64,000 bases of DNA, taken from Saprospiraceae bacterium. GTDB taxonomy: Bacteria > Bacteroidota > Bacteroidia > Chitinophagales > Saprospiraceae. A program made the translations under genes and the position numbers. The stretch spans positions 1-64,000 of the forward strand of contig JAIPBL010000007.1 in the NCBI GenBank assembly GCA_021739645.1. The letters run 5' to 3'. The number at the start of each line of letters is the position of its first letter. Within the stretch, counting starts at the first letter, position 1. Positions 33,269 through 42,501 of the stretch are shown here, piece after piece. The notes under the pieces are model-generated. The model saw only the letters and a list, made by a program, of their open reading frames with translations. It ran no database searches and was not told the origin of the DNA.

Positions 33269-34735
33269 TCAATCCGCTGGCTGCAAGTGGAAATACTTAA
33301 ACTTCAGGATATGAACGTAGGTGTTCTCCAACTGGTCAAAGTACTTTAGGTTCTCTTTGTGCTTCTCCGGATTGAGTACAACCGGATTGAACTCAAATCG
33401 TCCGTGAAGCACATCGGATGGTGAGACGTCGAGGTGTTTCGCAAAGTCTTTGCCATGCTTGGCCAGCATTTTTCCAAAATACAACATCACGTCGTAGCCG
33501 AGAAAAGCCTCTTCGTCAGGTACGGAACCGTAAGAATTGAAAAATTTCTTTTTAAACTGCTTCACCCGCTCATCATTTTTATCCACGTAAGATGCGCTAC
33601 TCACATGAAGCCCCAACTTTTCGTAGTATTCAAAATCAATTTGCTCAAAATCCAGCCACATGCTCATGCCATAAACCACGATGTCTTCACCTTCTGATTG
33701 CTTTGTCATCAGTTGTCTGAGCAGCGAATAAATAAAAGTTTGGTTTGACCAAGAAGGCACCACAAAAACCGTTGTTTTATTGGGTTTCAAATACTTCGTT
33801 ACATCAATAGTCTGAAAGTTTGAACCACTTTCCGGCACCAGCAATTCTTGGAATTTCTTTATGGTACTACCCTTTTCTATCAAGGTATTTGCATCCTGGA
33901 AATACTTGAACCTCGCCTTCTCCTCTGGTTTGTCCAAAGCGACCAACACCACGTTTTCTGGCTGGTAGGTTCTGCGGATATGCTTGGTCATTGCCTCGCA
34001 ATGTGCTTTCAACGATGGGTTGACTTGAATATAAAAAGGGTTATCCTCTGCCATTCCCATTTGCGCCGTGTAAGGCACTACAAGCGGCACTTTGTTTTTC
34101 TTCGAAAAGGCTTGCATCATGTCCACTATTTCCCTTTTGTATGGCCCGATGATGAGGTCTGACTTGGGCAGGTCGCCACTTTTCAGGAGGCTGTTCACTT
34201 TTGAAGTAGAAGCCTCTGAATCCATGATGGAGACATTGAATTTTGCACCATCCTCCTCTAAATCGTCATAAGCCAGCCTTGCGCCAGCGTAAAAATTCAA
34301 AGCCCAAAGTGAATTATCAGGTACGCCACTGGATGAAGCATTGGCCAAAAATGGAAGCAAAATGGAGATGTCACCGGTTCCATTGCCAGCACCGCCTGTT
34401 GTGCCGCCACCAGTATTGCCGCCCGTCACCGGTGGCTTGGTTCCCCCGGTCATTGGGCTATCCGTCTTGATGGGCGGGTATTTTTCCGCTGGAAGCACCT
34501 TCCACGCTACCGTATCCACATCCTCGTTAACCTCATGGACGGTCCGGTAGGTACCGGTTTCCGGGTCGTACACTTTCGTACCTTGAATATCACCCAGGTC
34601 TTCGTCCTTGTAAACCTTATCTTTGGAAGAATCGGCGGCAGGTTTCAGCCATCCACATGCCGGAAGCGCCAGTGCCAAAAAAACAGCGGCGATTACTATG
34701 TTCAACCGTTGGAGACTAATCGTCCTTTTTCTCAT
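33269..34735 (-). CDS. Periplasmic-binding-protein-like lipoprotein (type 1 fold)
   Basis: 488 residues. A lipoprotein signal ends LALALPAC with Cys27 as the lipidated residue; a Gly/Thr-rich low-complexity linker follows (GGNTGGGTTGGAGNGTG). The rest resembles ABC-type amino-acid/leucine-binding receptors of the periplasmic type 1 fold: ISILLPFLANASS, NFYAGARLAYDDLEEDGAKFNV, LIIGPYKREIVDMM and VPLVVPYTAQ. No permease or ATPase genes are adjacent, so it may be a stand-alone envelope lipoprotein of the LpoA/YraM kind rather than a transport receptor. Confidence 0.75.
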   Translation of the reverse strand: MRKRTISLQRLNIVIAAVFLALALPACGWLKPAADSSKDKVYKDEDLGDIQGTKVYDPETGTYRTVHEVNEDVDTVAWKVLPAEKYPPIKTDSPMTGGTKPPVTGGNTGGGTTGGAGNGTGDISILLPFLANASSSGVPDNSLWALNFYAGARLAYDDLEEDGAKFNVSIMDSEASTSKVNSLLKSGDLPKSDLIIGPYKREIVDMMQAFSKKNKVPLVVPYTAQMGMAEDNPFYIQVNPSLKAHCEAMTKHIRRTYQPENVVLVALDKPEEKARFKYFQDANTLIEKGSTIKKFQELLVPESGSNFQTIDVTKYLKPNKTTVFVVPSWSNQTFIYSLLRQLMTKQSEGEDIVVYGMSMWLDFEQIDFEYYEKLGLHVSSASYVDKNDERVKQFKKKFFNSYGSVPDEEAFLGYDVMLYFGKMLAKHGKDFAKHLDVSPSDVLHGRFEFNPVVLNPEKHKENLKYFDQLENTYVHILKFKYFHLQPAD

Positions 34736-34826
34736 GTTGCTTTTATTTGCGTATTAGATTTTTGGCGCTTTTGGCGTTTTCGGTAGAACCTACCTTAAAT
34801 GCCAAAAGGCTAATTTGCCAACTCGC

Positions 34827-36371
34827 CTATTCCCATTCAATCGTCGCTGGCGGCTTAGTGCTGATGTCGTAAACCACCCGATTTATCCCCTTCACGTTGT
34901 TGACAATTTCGTTGGAAACTACCGCTAAAAACTCGTGCGGCAACCGGCTCCACTCCGCCGTCATGCCGTCAGTGGAATTTACTGCCCGGAGCACAACCGG
35001 CTGTTCGTAGGTGCGCTCATCACCCATCACGCCGACCGATTGGATTGGCAAAAGCATGGTTCCAGCCTGCCAAACTTCGTCATAAAGCCCGAATTTTTTC
35101 AAGTTTTTGGTAAAAATTGCATCTGCCTCCTGTAGCAGTGCCACCTTCTCGGGTGTGATGTCCCCCAAAATCCGAACGCCCAGCCCTGGCCCAGGGAACG
35201 GATGCCGGCCAAGAATATCTGTTGGAATTCCCAACTCCTTCCCTACCCTGCGCACTTCGTCCTTGAACAACGAACGCAATGGCTCCACTATTTTCAGTTT
35301 CAACAAATCCGGCAGTCCGCCCACATTATGGTGTGACTTGATGGTGACCGATGGCCCATGCACCGAAACAGACTCGATTACATCGGGGTAAATGGTGCCT
35401 TGGCCCAGCCACGCAATATCTTCCTTTAACTTGTGAGCCTCGTCTTGAAATACCTCGATGAAGACCCGGCCAATGATTTTTCGTTTCTTTTCTGGATCGG
35501 TAGCTCCGGCAAGTTCGTCATAAAACCGTTGCTTGGCGTCAATGCCGAAGACGTTCAAGCCCATAACTTTGTAGCTGTCCAGCACCTCTTGGTATTCGTT
35601 TTTGCGGAGCAAACCATTGTCCACAAAAAAACAAACCAGCCGGTCGCCAATGGCTTTGTGCAATAATTCGGCGGCCACCGTGCTATCGACGCCACCACTT
35701 AGCCCCATCAGCACCCGTTCGTTGCCGATAGTTTTGCGCAGCTCCACAATTTTTTCTTCGATAAAATGGGTGGGTGTCCAGTCGCCTTTGCAGCCAGCAA
35801 TTTCGTGAACGAAATTGCGGAGGATGGATAGTCCATCGAGGCTGTGGGTTACTTCTGGGTGGAATTGGATGCAATAAACCGGGGCGGCAAAAGCGCCTTC
35901 CTTTGCCTTGAAGGCAGCGACTTCAACGCTCGCCGTACTAGCCATTAGTTCGAACTGCTCCGGCAATTCCACGATGGTATCAGCGTGCGACATCCAGACC
36001 TGTGAGTCAGTTGGCACACCTTTTAACAACGCTCCGTTGGAATGGATTTTCGTCAAAGCTGCCTTGCCATACTCCCGCTTTTCGGAGCGGTCAACTTGCC
36101 CACCCAACTGGTCGGCGATGAGCTGTGCTCCGTAACAAATTGCCAGCACAGGCCGCTGACCAACCACCGTGTTGAGGTCAAGCCGAAGGGCGTCCTCTTG
36201 CCGAACAGAAAAGGGACTACCGCTGAGGATAATGCCTTTCACAGATGCATCGAGCGTTGGCAGTTTGTTGTATGGAACAATCTCACAGTAAGTATTCAAC
36301 TCACGTACCCGGCGGGCGATAAGCTGGGTATATTGAGAACCAAAATCAAGGATGAGTATTTTCTCTGTCAT
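34827..36371 (-). CDS. guaA: GMP synthase (glutamine-hydrolysing)
   Basis: Converts XMP to GMP with glutamine as nitrogen donor. The class I amidotransferase domain (about 1-195) shows [18 protein letters not shown], the nucleophile in LAICYGAQ, and the His-Glu pair in [12 protein letters not shown]. The ATP-pyrophosphatase domain has the P-loop [12 protein letters not shown], and the dimerisation domain ends [17 protein letters not shown]. All 514 residues are present. A TACCTTTG box lies 5 bp before the ATG. Confidence 0.97.
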   Translation of the reverse strand: MTEKILILDFGSQYTQLIARRVRELNTYCEIVPYNKLPTLDASVKGIILSGSPFSVRQEDALRLDLNTVVGQRPVLAICYGAQLIADQLGGQVDRSEKREYGKAALTKIHSNGALLKGVPTDSQVWMSHADTIVELPEQFELMASTASVEVAAFKAKEGAFAAPVYCIQFHPEVTHSLDGLSILRNFVHEIAGCKGDWTPTHFIEEKIVELRKTIGNERVLMGLSGGVDSTVAAELLHKAIGDRLVCFFVDNGLLRKNEYQEVLDSYKVMGLNVFGIDAKQRFYDELAGATDPEKKRKIIGRVFIEVFQDEAHKLKEDIAWLGQGTIYPDVIESVSVHGPSVTIKSHHNVGGLPDLLKLKIVEPLRSLFKDEVRRVGKELGIPTDILGRHPFPGPGLGVRILGDITPEKVALLQEADAIFTKNLKKFGLYDEVWQAGTMLLPIQSVGVMGDERTYEQPVVLRAVNSTDGMTAEWSRLPHEFLAVVSNEIVNNVKGINRVVYDISTKPPATIEWE

Positions 36372-36376
36372 GCGGG

Positions 36377-36384
36377 CAAAGGTA
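36377..36384 (-). promoter_or_regulatory. guaA promoter -7 box (TACCTTTG), probably leaderless
   Basis: TACCTTTG on the minus strand, with TTG 18 bp further upstream, ends 5 bp before the guaA ATG. Transcription from it should start at or within a base or two of the start codon. Confidence 0.6.
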
Positions 36385-36450
36385 GGGCAAACTCTCGAAT
36401 TACAAGCAAGTTTGAAGCGTGGGTTGTTCTCAATTTGCGTTTCACAATTT

Positions 36451-36476
36451 GGTGTTTTTTTACAAAAAAAAACGCC
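36451..36476. terminator. A/T-rich hairpin between dapB and guaA
   Basis: GGTGTTTTTTT pairs with AAAAAAACGCC (one G-U pair) with almost no loop. It lies 10 bp after the dapB stop on the minus strand and could end dapB transcripts. Confidence 0.5.
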
Positions 36477-36485
36477 ATGATCAGC

Positions 36486-37226
36486 CTAAAAGCCGAGCAA
36501 ATCCTGCATTCCAAAACAGCCCTGTTTGCCTACCAACCACCTTGCTGCGGCAATTGCACCAGCAGCAAAGCCCTCCCTGGAATGTGCTGTGTGGCTAATT
36601 TCTATCGTATCTATGTTGGACTCCCAGGTGACAACATGCGTACCCGGCACGTTTTCCACTCTTTTACTGATGATGTTTAGGCTGTTGGGTTGCGAGTTGA
36701 ACTGCTCATTTTCAGTGCTTTGCAAGTAGGTTTGCCAGTCTTTTTTCTTCGCAAAATTTTCAAGAATACCCTGTGCCAAGGTGATGGCAGTACCACTGGG
36801 GTGGTCAAGTTTTTGGGTGTGGTGTGTTTCCTCCATGCGAACATCATACTGCATTTGACCCTCCATCAGTTTAGCGAGGTAGCGGTTCACTGCAAAAAAA
36901 ACATTCACACCGATGCTATAATTGGAGGCATAAAATAGGGCGCCATTTTTTGCTTCACAAATGGTTTTAGCTTCCTCAAATCGGTCAAGCCACCCCGTCG
37001 TGCCACTGACGACAGGCAAGCCAGCCTCCAAACAGGTTCGGATATTTTCGAAGGCCGTTTCCGGGCGACTGAATTCGATGGCGACATCGGCCTTTCGCAA
37101 GTTTTCAGGTGTGAATTCATGCCGGTTTTCCAAGTCAATGGTCAACACCACGGAGTCTCCCGCTTTTTCCGACAGGTTTTTGATAGTTTTCCCCATTTTC
37201 CCAAGTCCAATAAGCACTAAATTCAT
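36486..37226 (-). CDS. dapB: 4-hydroxy-tetrahydrodipicolinate reductase
   Basis: NAD(P)H-dependent step of lysine and diaminopimelate synthesis. The N-terminal nucleotide site is LVLIGLGKMGKTI. The middle has AIEFSRPETAFENI and VSGTTGWLD, and the catalytic/substrate motif is MEETHHTQKLDHPSGTA. The 246 residues match the family. It is preceded by a CRP/FNR-like palindrome and a plus-strand terminator in the divergent gap. Confidence 0.96.
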   Translation of the reverse strand: MNLVLIGLGKMGKTIKNLSEKAGDSVVLTIDLENRHEFTPENLRKADVAIEFSRPETAFENIRTCLEAGLPVVSGTTGWLDRFEEAKTICEAKNGALFYASNYSIGVNVFFAVNRYLAKLMEGQMQYDVRMEETHHTQKLDHPSGTAITLAQGILENFAKKKDWQTYLQSTENEQFNSQPNSLNIISKRVENVPGTHVVTWESNIDTIEISHTAHSREGFAAGAIAAARWLVGKQGCFGMQDLLGF

Positions 37227-37253
37227 TACAGCATTTTGTTTTTGTTACAGTTT

Positions 37254-37269
37254 TGTGACCTTTGTCACG
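37254..37269. promoter_or_regulatory. CRP/FNR-type palindrome upstream of dapB
   Basis: TGTGACCTTTGTCACG matches TGTGA-N6-TCACA with one mismatch. It lies 28 bp upstream of the dapB start codon. Whether this organism has a CRP-family regulator that reads it is unknown. Confidence 0.35.
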
Positions 37270-37325
37270 TTTAGCGTCAAATTTACGATTTTTGTTGTTT
37301 TACTAGCCAACTTCTGGCTTACCCC

Positions 37326-37354
37326 GACCCCTCCTTGCGAGGGGTCTTTTTTTT
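37326..37354 (+). terminator. Strong plus-strand terminator without an upstream gene
   Basis: GACCCCTC/GAGGGGTC with a 5-nt loop and eight T. A small AGCC/GGCT stem-loop precedes it at about 37305. No plus-strand gene ends here, so it terminates an unannotated short RNA or attenuates the DUF5691-like gene downstream. Confidence 0.75.
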
Positions 37355-37435
37355 CCAAGGGTTTCTCTACATTTGAGTTTTCCAGCTTTGTTGCTAAAAT
37401 AATATCAGTGATTTACTTTTCAATTCGACTTTCAC

Positions 37436-38947
37436 ATGCCTTGGAATGACCTCGTAAAAAATGCTTTGCTTGGTGTAGAGAATAGCAGTTTTAAGGAAGC
37501 TGCGCTCGATAAATTGACTCAACTTGGCGTGAGTACCAGTGCCGAAGCGTCACTAATTTTGGCAGATGGAGTAGCTCTGCTCACCCAAATGCGCAAGGCT
37601 GGTTTTTTGCTCCATGATTTTGAAGGCGAAATACCCTCGATTGCACCTTCAAATACGAGAACTGATCCTTCTCTCAAAATCGGCAACATTCTATCACTCA
37701 TTCTTTCGGGTCCACAAAGAACAGTGCTCGCAGAATTTCTTTTTTTACTCAAAAAACATGGGAAGACCCTACCAACCGCCGAGGTGCCATCGTTAATGGC
37801 CTTGCCAGAAATCAATAAGATTTGGCCACAAATTGAACCACTGCTTGGCGAAGCTGGGCAGTGGTTGCTCAGTCAGCACCCTGAATGGTCGCTGCGGCTC
37901 CAAGACCCGTCCAACTTCGATTGGAAAACGGGAAGCCGCAGCGAGCGACTTGCGCAGCTCAAGTTTTGGCGGAAACAATCCCCGAGTTTTGCCATTGAAC
38001 TGCTAACTTCCACTTGGGAATCTGAAAGCCCAGCCGACAAAGCTGCTTTTATCAATTGCCTTGAATTGGGGCTGTCCATTTCTGATGAACCGTTTTTGGA
38101 GCAATCCCTCGATGACCGCCGCAAGGAAGTCAGGCAAGCCGCTCCGCCCCTTTTGGCAAAAATCTCAGGTTCTCAATTGTCCCTACGCATGACCAACCGT
38201 GCAACGGATTGTTTTTCTTTCAAAAACAACTCCCTCAAAATCAACAACTTAGAAGAACCTGACCTAGCGGCGCAGCGTGACGGCATCCTTCAACTGCATC
38301 CCGGTTGGTTGGGAGGAGTCAAGGCTGGGCATTTGGGGCAATTGGTTTCGCTGGTGCCCCCGACCCACTGGGAGTCGGTTTTTGAAAAAACGCCAACAGA
38401 GGTGCTCGATTTGTTTTCAAAAACCGATTGGGGAGAAACGCTAGTGCGAGCCTGTTTGGAGTCCACCGTTTTTCACCAAAATTCAATTTGGGCAGCTGCC
38501 ATTTTTGAATTTAGGCAAGAAAACCAGCAAATGAGTGTCTGGGAATTAGCTGTTCCCGACCGACTGGCCTCCTTGCTTCCCGATGAAGAAGTGAACAGGT
38601 TGGCGCTGAATTTCTTGAACCAAACCACGGGGTTGCCAACCGAATTTACACCAGTTTTTAGTTTACTAAAAAATAGCGAGGCCGAATGGTCCGACGAACT
38701 TAGATTGCTGATTGTCAATCGTTTCAGAATGGAAATCGTGAAGGATTACCGACAAATTTGGCAATTGCAACACCTCAACGGCTACTTGCAAATGCTCGGC
38801 CTCCGTTGCGACCCAGCGTTGTACGACCAGTTGCAAACAGGCTGGAGCAATGACTCGGTACAGTGGCGGATGTGGGAAAAACCCGTGGAGGAAATGCTGG
38901 CAAGGGTGCTTTTCCGGAATGAAATGTTGAAGGAATTTAGAAGTTGA
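37436..38947 (+). CDS. DUF5691-like protein, function unknown
   Basis: 503-residue soluble protein without signal peptide, starting MPWNDLVKNALLGVENSSF. It has alternating helices of HEAT-like character (ERLAQLKFWRKQSPSFAIELL, FEKTPTEVLDLFSKTDWGETLV, SDEEVNRL-type turns) and a conserved-looking RRKEVRQAAPPLLAKI, as in helical-repeat proteins. It resembles the DUF5691 family, often found beside SWIM-zinc-finger, MoxR and VWA genes, but none of these is present here. Family assignment is from memory and moderate. Convergent with the HlyD gene, 11 bp apart. Confidence 0.6.
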   Translation: MPWNDLVKNALLGVENSSFKEAALDKLTQLGVSTSAEASLILADGVALLTQMRKAGFLLHDFEGEIPSIAPSNTRTDPSLKIGNILSLILSGPQRTVLAEFLFLLKKHGKTLPTAEVPSLMALPEINKIWPQIEPLLGEAGQWLLSQHPEWSLRLQDPSNFDWKTGSRSERLAQLKFWRKQSPSFAIELLTSTWESESPADKAAFINCLELGLSISDEPFLEQSLDDRRKEVRQAAPPLLAKISGSQLSLRMTNRATDCFSFKNNSLKINNLEEPDLAAQRDGILQLHPGWLGGVKAGHLGQLVSLVPPTHWESVFEKTPTEVLDLFSKTDWGETLVRACLESTVFHQNSIWAAAIFEFRQENQQMSVWELAVPDRLASLLPDEEVNRLALNFLNQTTGLPTEFTPVFSLLKNSEAEWSDELRLLIVNRFRMEIVKDYRQIWQLQHLNGYLQMLGLRCDPALYDQLQTGWSNDSVQWRMWEKPVEEMLARVLFRNEMLKEFRS

Positions 38948-38958
38948 AAATAAGTGGG

Positions 38959-40260
38959 CTAATTGTCCTGAAAACCTGCCAAAATCCTTTCCAAAACCCT
39001 ATTCAACAAGCTTCGTTTTTCTGTAACAATCCTAGCCGTTCCTTGCATTTCTTGCCGAAAAGGCACCAAGTTTCCATAGCTGGTTTTGAGGTCTTTAGGA
39101 ACAGAAATTTCCAGCTCATAGCCTTGCTCGCCCGGAACAACGGCAATGCGCCGAACCGCTCCATTCAACACGCCAAATTCTTGATAGGGGTAACCATCGA
39201 GGCGAATGATGACGGGCATCCCGATTATCACTTTGCCAGAACGGGCACTTGGGAGCAGTGCTTTTGCCAAAATTTCACCTGCGCCTTCTTGTGGAACGAT
39301 TGTCAGCACTTCCGTACCTGCTTCAACAAATTGCTGCTCGCTCCAAGTTTTTGTCAATGCCACCTCCCCACCTACTGGCGCAAGGAGCAGGTAGGTTTGC
39401 TTCCAAATACCAATCTCACCTTGCAAGCGCTGCGCCTCAGTACGAAAATCGAGTAATTTTTGCGACTCACCGTCTGATTGAACTTGCTGTAAATCAAGTA
39501 TTTGCGCTTGCATTTCTCTAATCCGGAGGTTGTTGCCTGCAGTGCCTGAACGCAGAGCTTCCAGCTCCCGCCGCTTAGCTAGCCAGTCCGATTGGCTTCT
39601 TTCGAATTCTAATTGAACGCCAGATTTATTCGCCAATAAAATGCTGTCACGCTGCATGTTTTTCATGGCCAATAGCACCTCTTCCTGCAATATTTTTTCT
39701 TGTCGGGCAAGGGAGTTATTTAATCTTTGGATTTCGTCCATTTGCTTTCGCAAATTGCTGATTTTCAAGTAGTTGATGTCTTGTGAAAGGAAGTATTTTA
39801 AGTCTTTCAGCCGCTGAGAAAACTCGGCGTAGCGAGCTTGAAGTGCCCCTAGTTTAAGTGCTTCTGGCAATTTTAAATCAAGGTTTCCATTTACCTCCTC
39901 TTTCATCATTTTTTGCAAAACCGAATCGAGAAAGACCACATCCTCCAACCGTGCTGGGCTTTCCAATACTCCCAGCAACGCTCCGAGTTGCACCCGGGAA
40001 CCATTTGAAACAGTCAACTTCTCAATTTTCGCACTGGCTCCCGCTACGAGGCGGATGGGTGGGTTTTCGGTCGTCAGCACGGCCCTAGCTTCAACAACGT
40101 CGGGATAACGAACGAGGTAAGCCACCCAAAACAACAATGCCAGCACGGCAAGCATGGCCGTCAGCCCCCAACGCAGCGTCCAACCGGGTGGGCTGCCGAT
40201 GAGTGCTTCGACGTCGTAACGCTCGTTGAGTTTGATGTCTGACGGGTCTTTTATTGCCAT
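38959..40260 (-). CDS. HlyD-family membrane-fusion protein
   Basis: Periplasmic adaptor that links an inner-membrane exporter to an outer-membrane channel, 433 residues. A short cytoplasmic N-terminus is followed by one span (WGLTAMLAVLALLFWVAYLV). A split lipoyl/biotinyl-like domain (IRLVAGASAKIEKLTVSNGSRV and LLAPVGGEVALTKTWSEQQFV) brackets a long coiled coil (about 125-290). Starts 15 bp after the C39 ABC transporter, forming a type 1 secretion pair. A TolC-like channel is not in the window. Confidence 0.9.
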   Translation of the reverse strand: MAIKDPSDIKLNERYDVEALIGSPPGWTLRWGLTAMLAVLALLFWVAYLVRYPDVVEARAVLTTENPPIRLVAGASAKIEKLTVSNGSRVQLGALLGVLESPARLEDVVFLDSVLQKMMKEEVNGNLDLKLPEALKLGALQARYAEFSQRLKDLKYFLSQDINYLKISNLRKQMDEIQRLNNSLARQEKILQEEVLLAMKNMQRDSILLANKSGVQLEFERSQSDWLAKRRELEALRSGTAGNNLRIREMQAQILDLQQVQSDGESQKLLDFRTEAQRLQGEIGIWKQTYLLLAPVGGEVALTKTWSEQQFVEAGTEVLTIVPQEGAGEILAKALLPSARSGKVIIGMPVIIRLDGYPYQEFGVLNGAVRRIAVVPGEQGYELEISVPKDLKTSYGNLVPFRQEMQGTARIVTEKRSLLNRVLERILAGFQDN

Positions 40261-40275
40261 TTTTGGTAATGAGTT

Positions 40276-42501
40276 TTATGCTCCCAATTCCAACTGTTCT
40301 TTGACCAACTGGTAATATGCCCCACGGCGTTTTGATAATTCATCGTGTGTGCCCACCTCCACTATTTCGCCCTGCTCCAACACCACTATCTGGTCAGCAT
40401 TTTTTACCGTACTGAGGCGGTGCGCAACGACTACAACAGTTTTTCCCTCAAAAAAATGAGCGAGGTTTTGGGTAATTATTTTCTCGGTATGGGCATCGAG
40501 GGCGTTGGTTGCTTCATCAAAAAACAGGTAATCCGGTTGCTTGTAAACTGCCCTTGCAATGAGCAGCCGTTGGCGTTGCCCCTGGCTCAGGCCATTGCCT
40601 CTGGCGCCGACCATCGTATTGTACCCAAGTGGCAAATTTTCGATAAACTCCTGAATATGAGCTACTTGCACAGCAGCAAGCAATTTCCCATGGTCAATGG
40701 CTTCCCAATCCGATTCACTTTCAGCGATGTTGGAAGCGATGGAATCGGAGAAAATATAACCATCCTGCATCACCGCTCCACATTTTGCCCGCCACTCGTC
40801 AAGTGGCAGGTTCTTGAGTTGCACCGTTCCGGCTTTTATAGCGCCAACACTTGGTTCGTAAAAGCCGAGCAGCAGTTTCACCAAAGTGGATTTCCCACTG
40901 CCGCTTGTTCCTACGATGGCGGTCACCTTCCCATCTGGGATGGTCAGGTTGATGTTTTTTAAGACAAAATCGGTGAGTGGATTATAGCGAAAGCTCAGGT
41001 TTTCGAGTACCAGCGGCTTTGAAAGAGGGATGAGGAATGAGGAATTAGGGATGATAGGGCGCTGCGTGTTCATCCCTAATTCCTCATCCCTCATCCCTCC
41101 TTGATGTATTTCGCCCAGCCGCTCCAAACTGATTTTGGCGTCTTGTGCCGACCGCACGAACGAGATAATTTGCTGCAATGGCACGTTCAGTTGGCCGAGA
41201 ATGAACATCGTAGCGAGCATCATACCCAGTGTCATTTCGCCCTGAATAACCGCCGCCGCTGCAATAGCGATGATGAAAATATCCTTGATTTGAGCGATGA
41301 ACTGCGCCCCGGCGTCCTGCCACTGCGTCACTTTGAGTGAGCGCATATTTGCCCTAAACAACCTTGCTTGAATATGCACCCAGCCATAACGGCGCTTGTG
41401 CTCGCTGTTCTGCAATTTAATCTCTTGCATCCCCTGAATCAGCTCGATAATATTGCCTTGATTGGCGGACAAAGCCCTAAATCGTTGGAGGTCGGCATCG
41501 GCTCTTTTCTTCAAAAAAAGAAAAATCCAAGCCACGTACAACACGCTGGCAATCAAGAAGATAGCAAATATTTTGAGGCTATAAACGGCCAATACCCCAC
41601 CAAAAATAACCAAGTTGAATGCAGAAAGCAGGATGTTCAAAGTGCCCACGGTGAGGAACTCCTCGATTCGGCGGTGGTCACCGATGCGTTGTAGGAGGTC
41701 ACCGGTCATTTTGGCATCGAAAAAGCTGATAGGCTGCGCCATGAGCCGTACCAGAAAATCACTGACAAGCGAGATGTTGACCCGGCTGCCGATGTGCAGC
41801 AGAATCCAATTTTGAATGAAACGCACCGTGGTTTGCCCGGCAAACAGCATCAACTGGGCAAAAAGTATCAGCCAAACAAAGCCCAAATCTTGGTTTTCGA
41901 TGCCCACGTCCACTACAGCTTGCGTTAGAAACGGGAACAAAAACTGGATGCAACTAGCCACTAGGACCCCAACGATGAGTTGTGTGGTCAGTCGCCGGTA
42001 AGGCCGCAAATAACTGAGTAAAAAACCAAAACCGCTACGGTTCACCTTGTCCCCTTCTTGGGCATAAAATTCAGGCGTAGGTTCGAGCAAAATGGCAATA
42101 CCCTGACGGCGGTCACTGCTCCAGTTTCGTTGAAACTCGGCATGGCCCATTTTTACTTTTCCCCGGGCTGGGTCAGCTATCCAGATGTTTTTTTTGTTGG
42201 CTTTATAAACAACGACAAAATGGTTTTGACGCCAATGGGCGATGCACGGCAGTGGCGCATCCAACAGTCCAACCTCCTCATTATCAGCACCTTGAAATGG
42301 AATTTTGACGGGCAATGGCCGCAATCCAATCCCCTCCGCCGCTACCACGATGCCCCTCGCCGACACGCCTTCCCTATCCAGATGGGTACGCTGCCGCAAC
42401 TGCTGTAACGAGTAGCGGCGGCCGTGGTACTCAGCCACCATCCGCAGACAGGCTGCACCGCAGTCCATGGCGTCGAGTTGGTGGTGGAAAGGGAAGCGCA
42501 T
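40276..42501 (-). CDS. C39-peptidase ABC exporter, with an in-frame repeat element
   Basis: Combined leader peptidase and exporter of the bacteriocin/double-glycine type, 741 residues. The C39 domain (about 1-130) has catalytic Cys in DAMDCGAACL, His in NHFVVVYK and Asp in WIADPARG. Six membrane spans (about 165-450) follow, then the ATPase with Walker A VGTSGSGKSTL, signature LSQGQRQRLLIARA and Walker B YLFFDEATNALD. Between span region and ATPase, about 26 residues (GMRDEELGMN, then PIIPNSSFLIPLS) are encoded by an inverted repeat (41025-41100) and look alien to the family. No substrate peptide is evident nearby. Confidence 0.92.
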   Translation of the reverse strand: MRFPFHHQLDAMDCGAACLRMVAEYHGRRYSLQQLRQRTHLDREGVSARGIVVAAEGIGLRPLPVKIPFQGADNEEVGLLDAPLPCIAHWRQNHFVVVYKANKKNIWIADPARGKVKMGHAEFQRNWSSDRRQGIAILLEPTPEFYAQEGDKVNRSGFGFLLSYLRPYRRLTTQLIVGVLVASCIQFLFPFLTQAVVDVGIENQDLGFVWLILFAQLMLFAGQTTVRFIQNWILLHIGSRVNISLVSDFLVRLMAQPISFFDAKMTGDLLQRIGDHRRIEEFLTVGTLNILLSAFNLVIFGGVLAVYSLKIFAIFLIASVLYVAWIFLFLKKRADADLQRFRALSANQGNIIELIQGMQEIKLQNSEHKRRYGWVHIQARLFRANMRSLKVTQWQDAGAQFIAQIKDIFIIAIAAAAVIQGEMTLGMMLATMFILGQLNVPLQQIISFVRSAQDAKISLERLGEIHQGGMRDEELGMNTQRPIIPNSSFLIPLSKPLVLENLSFRYNPLTDFVLKNINLTIPDGKVTAIVGTSGSGKSTLVKLLLGFYEPSVGAIKAGTVQLKNLPLDEWRAKCGAVMQDGYIFSDSIASNIAESESDWEAIDHGKLLAAVQVAHIQEFIENLPLGYNTMVGARGNGLSQGQRQRLLIARAVYKQPDYLFFDEATNALDAHTEKIITQNLAHFFEGKTVVVVAHRLSTVKNADQIVVLEQGEIVEVGTHDELSKRRGAYYQLVKEQLELGA
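41025..41100. repeat. Inverted tandem-oligomer element inside a coding sequence
   Basis: GAGGGATGAGGAATGAGGAA at 41025 onward, ending TTAGGGATGA, is answered by TCATCCCTAATTCCTCATCC and CTCATCCCTCC to 41100, with a 15-nt loop. The stem is about 30 bp. It is 76 bp long and in frame with the ABC exporter, at the linker before the ATPase domain. Confidence 0.92.
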
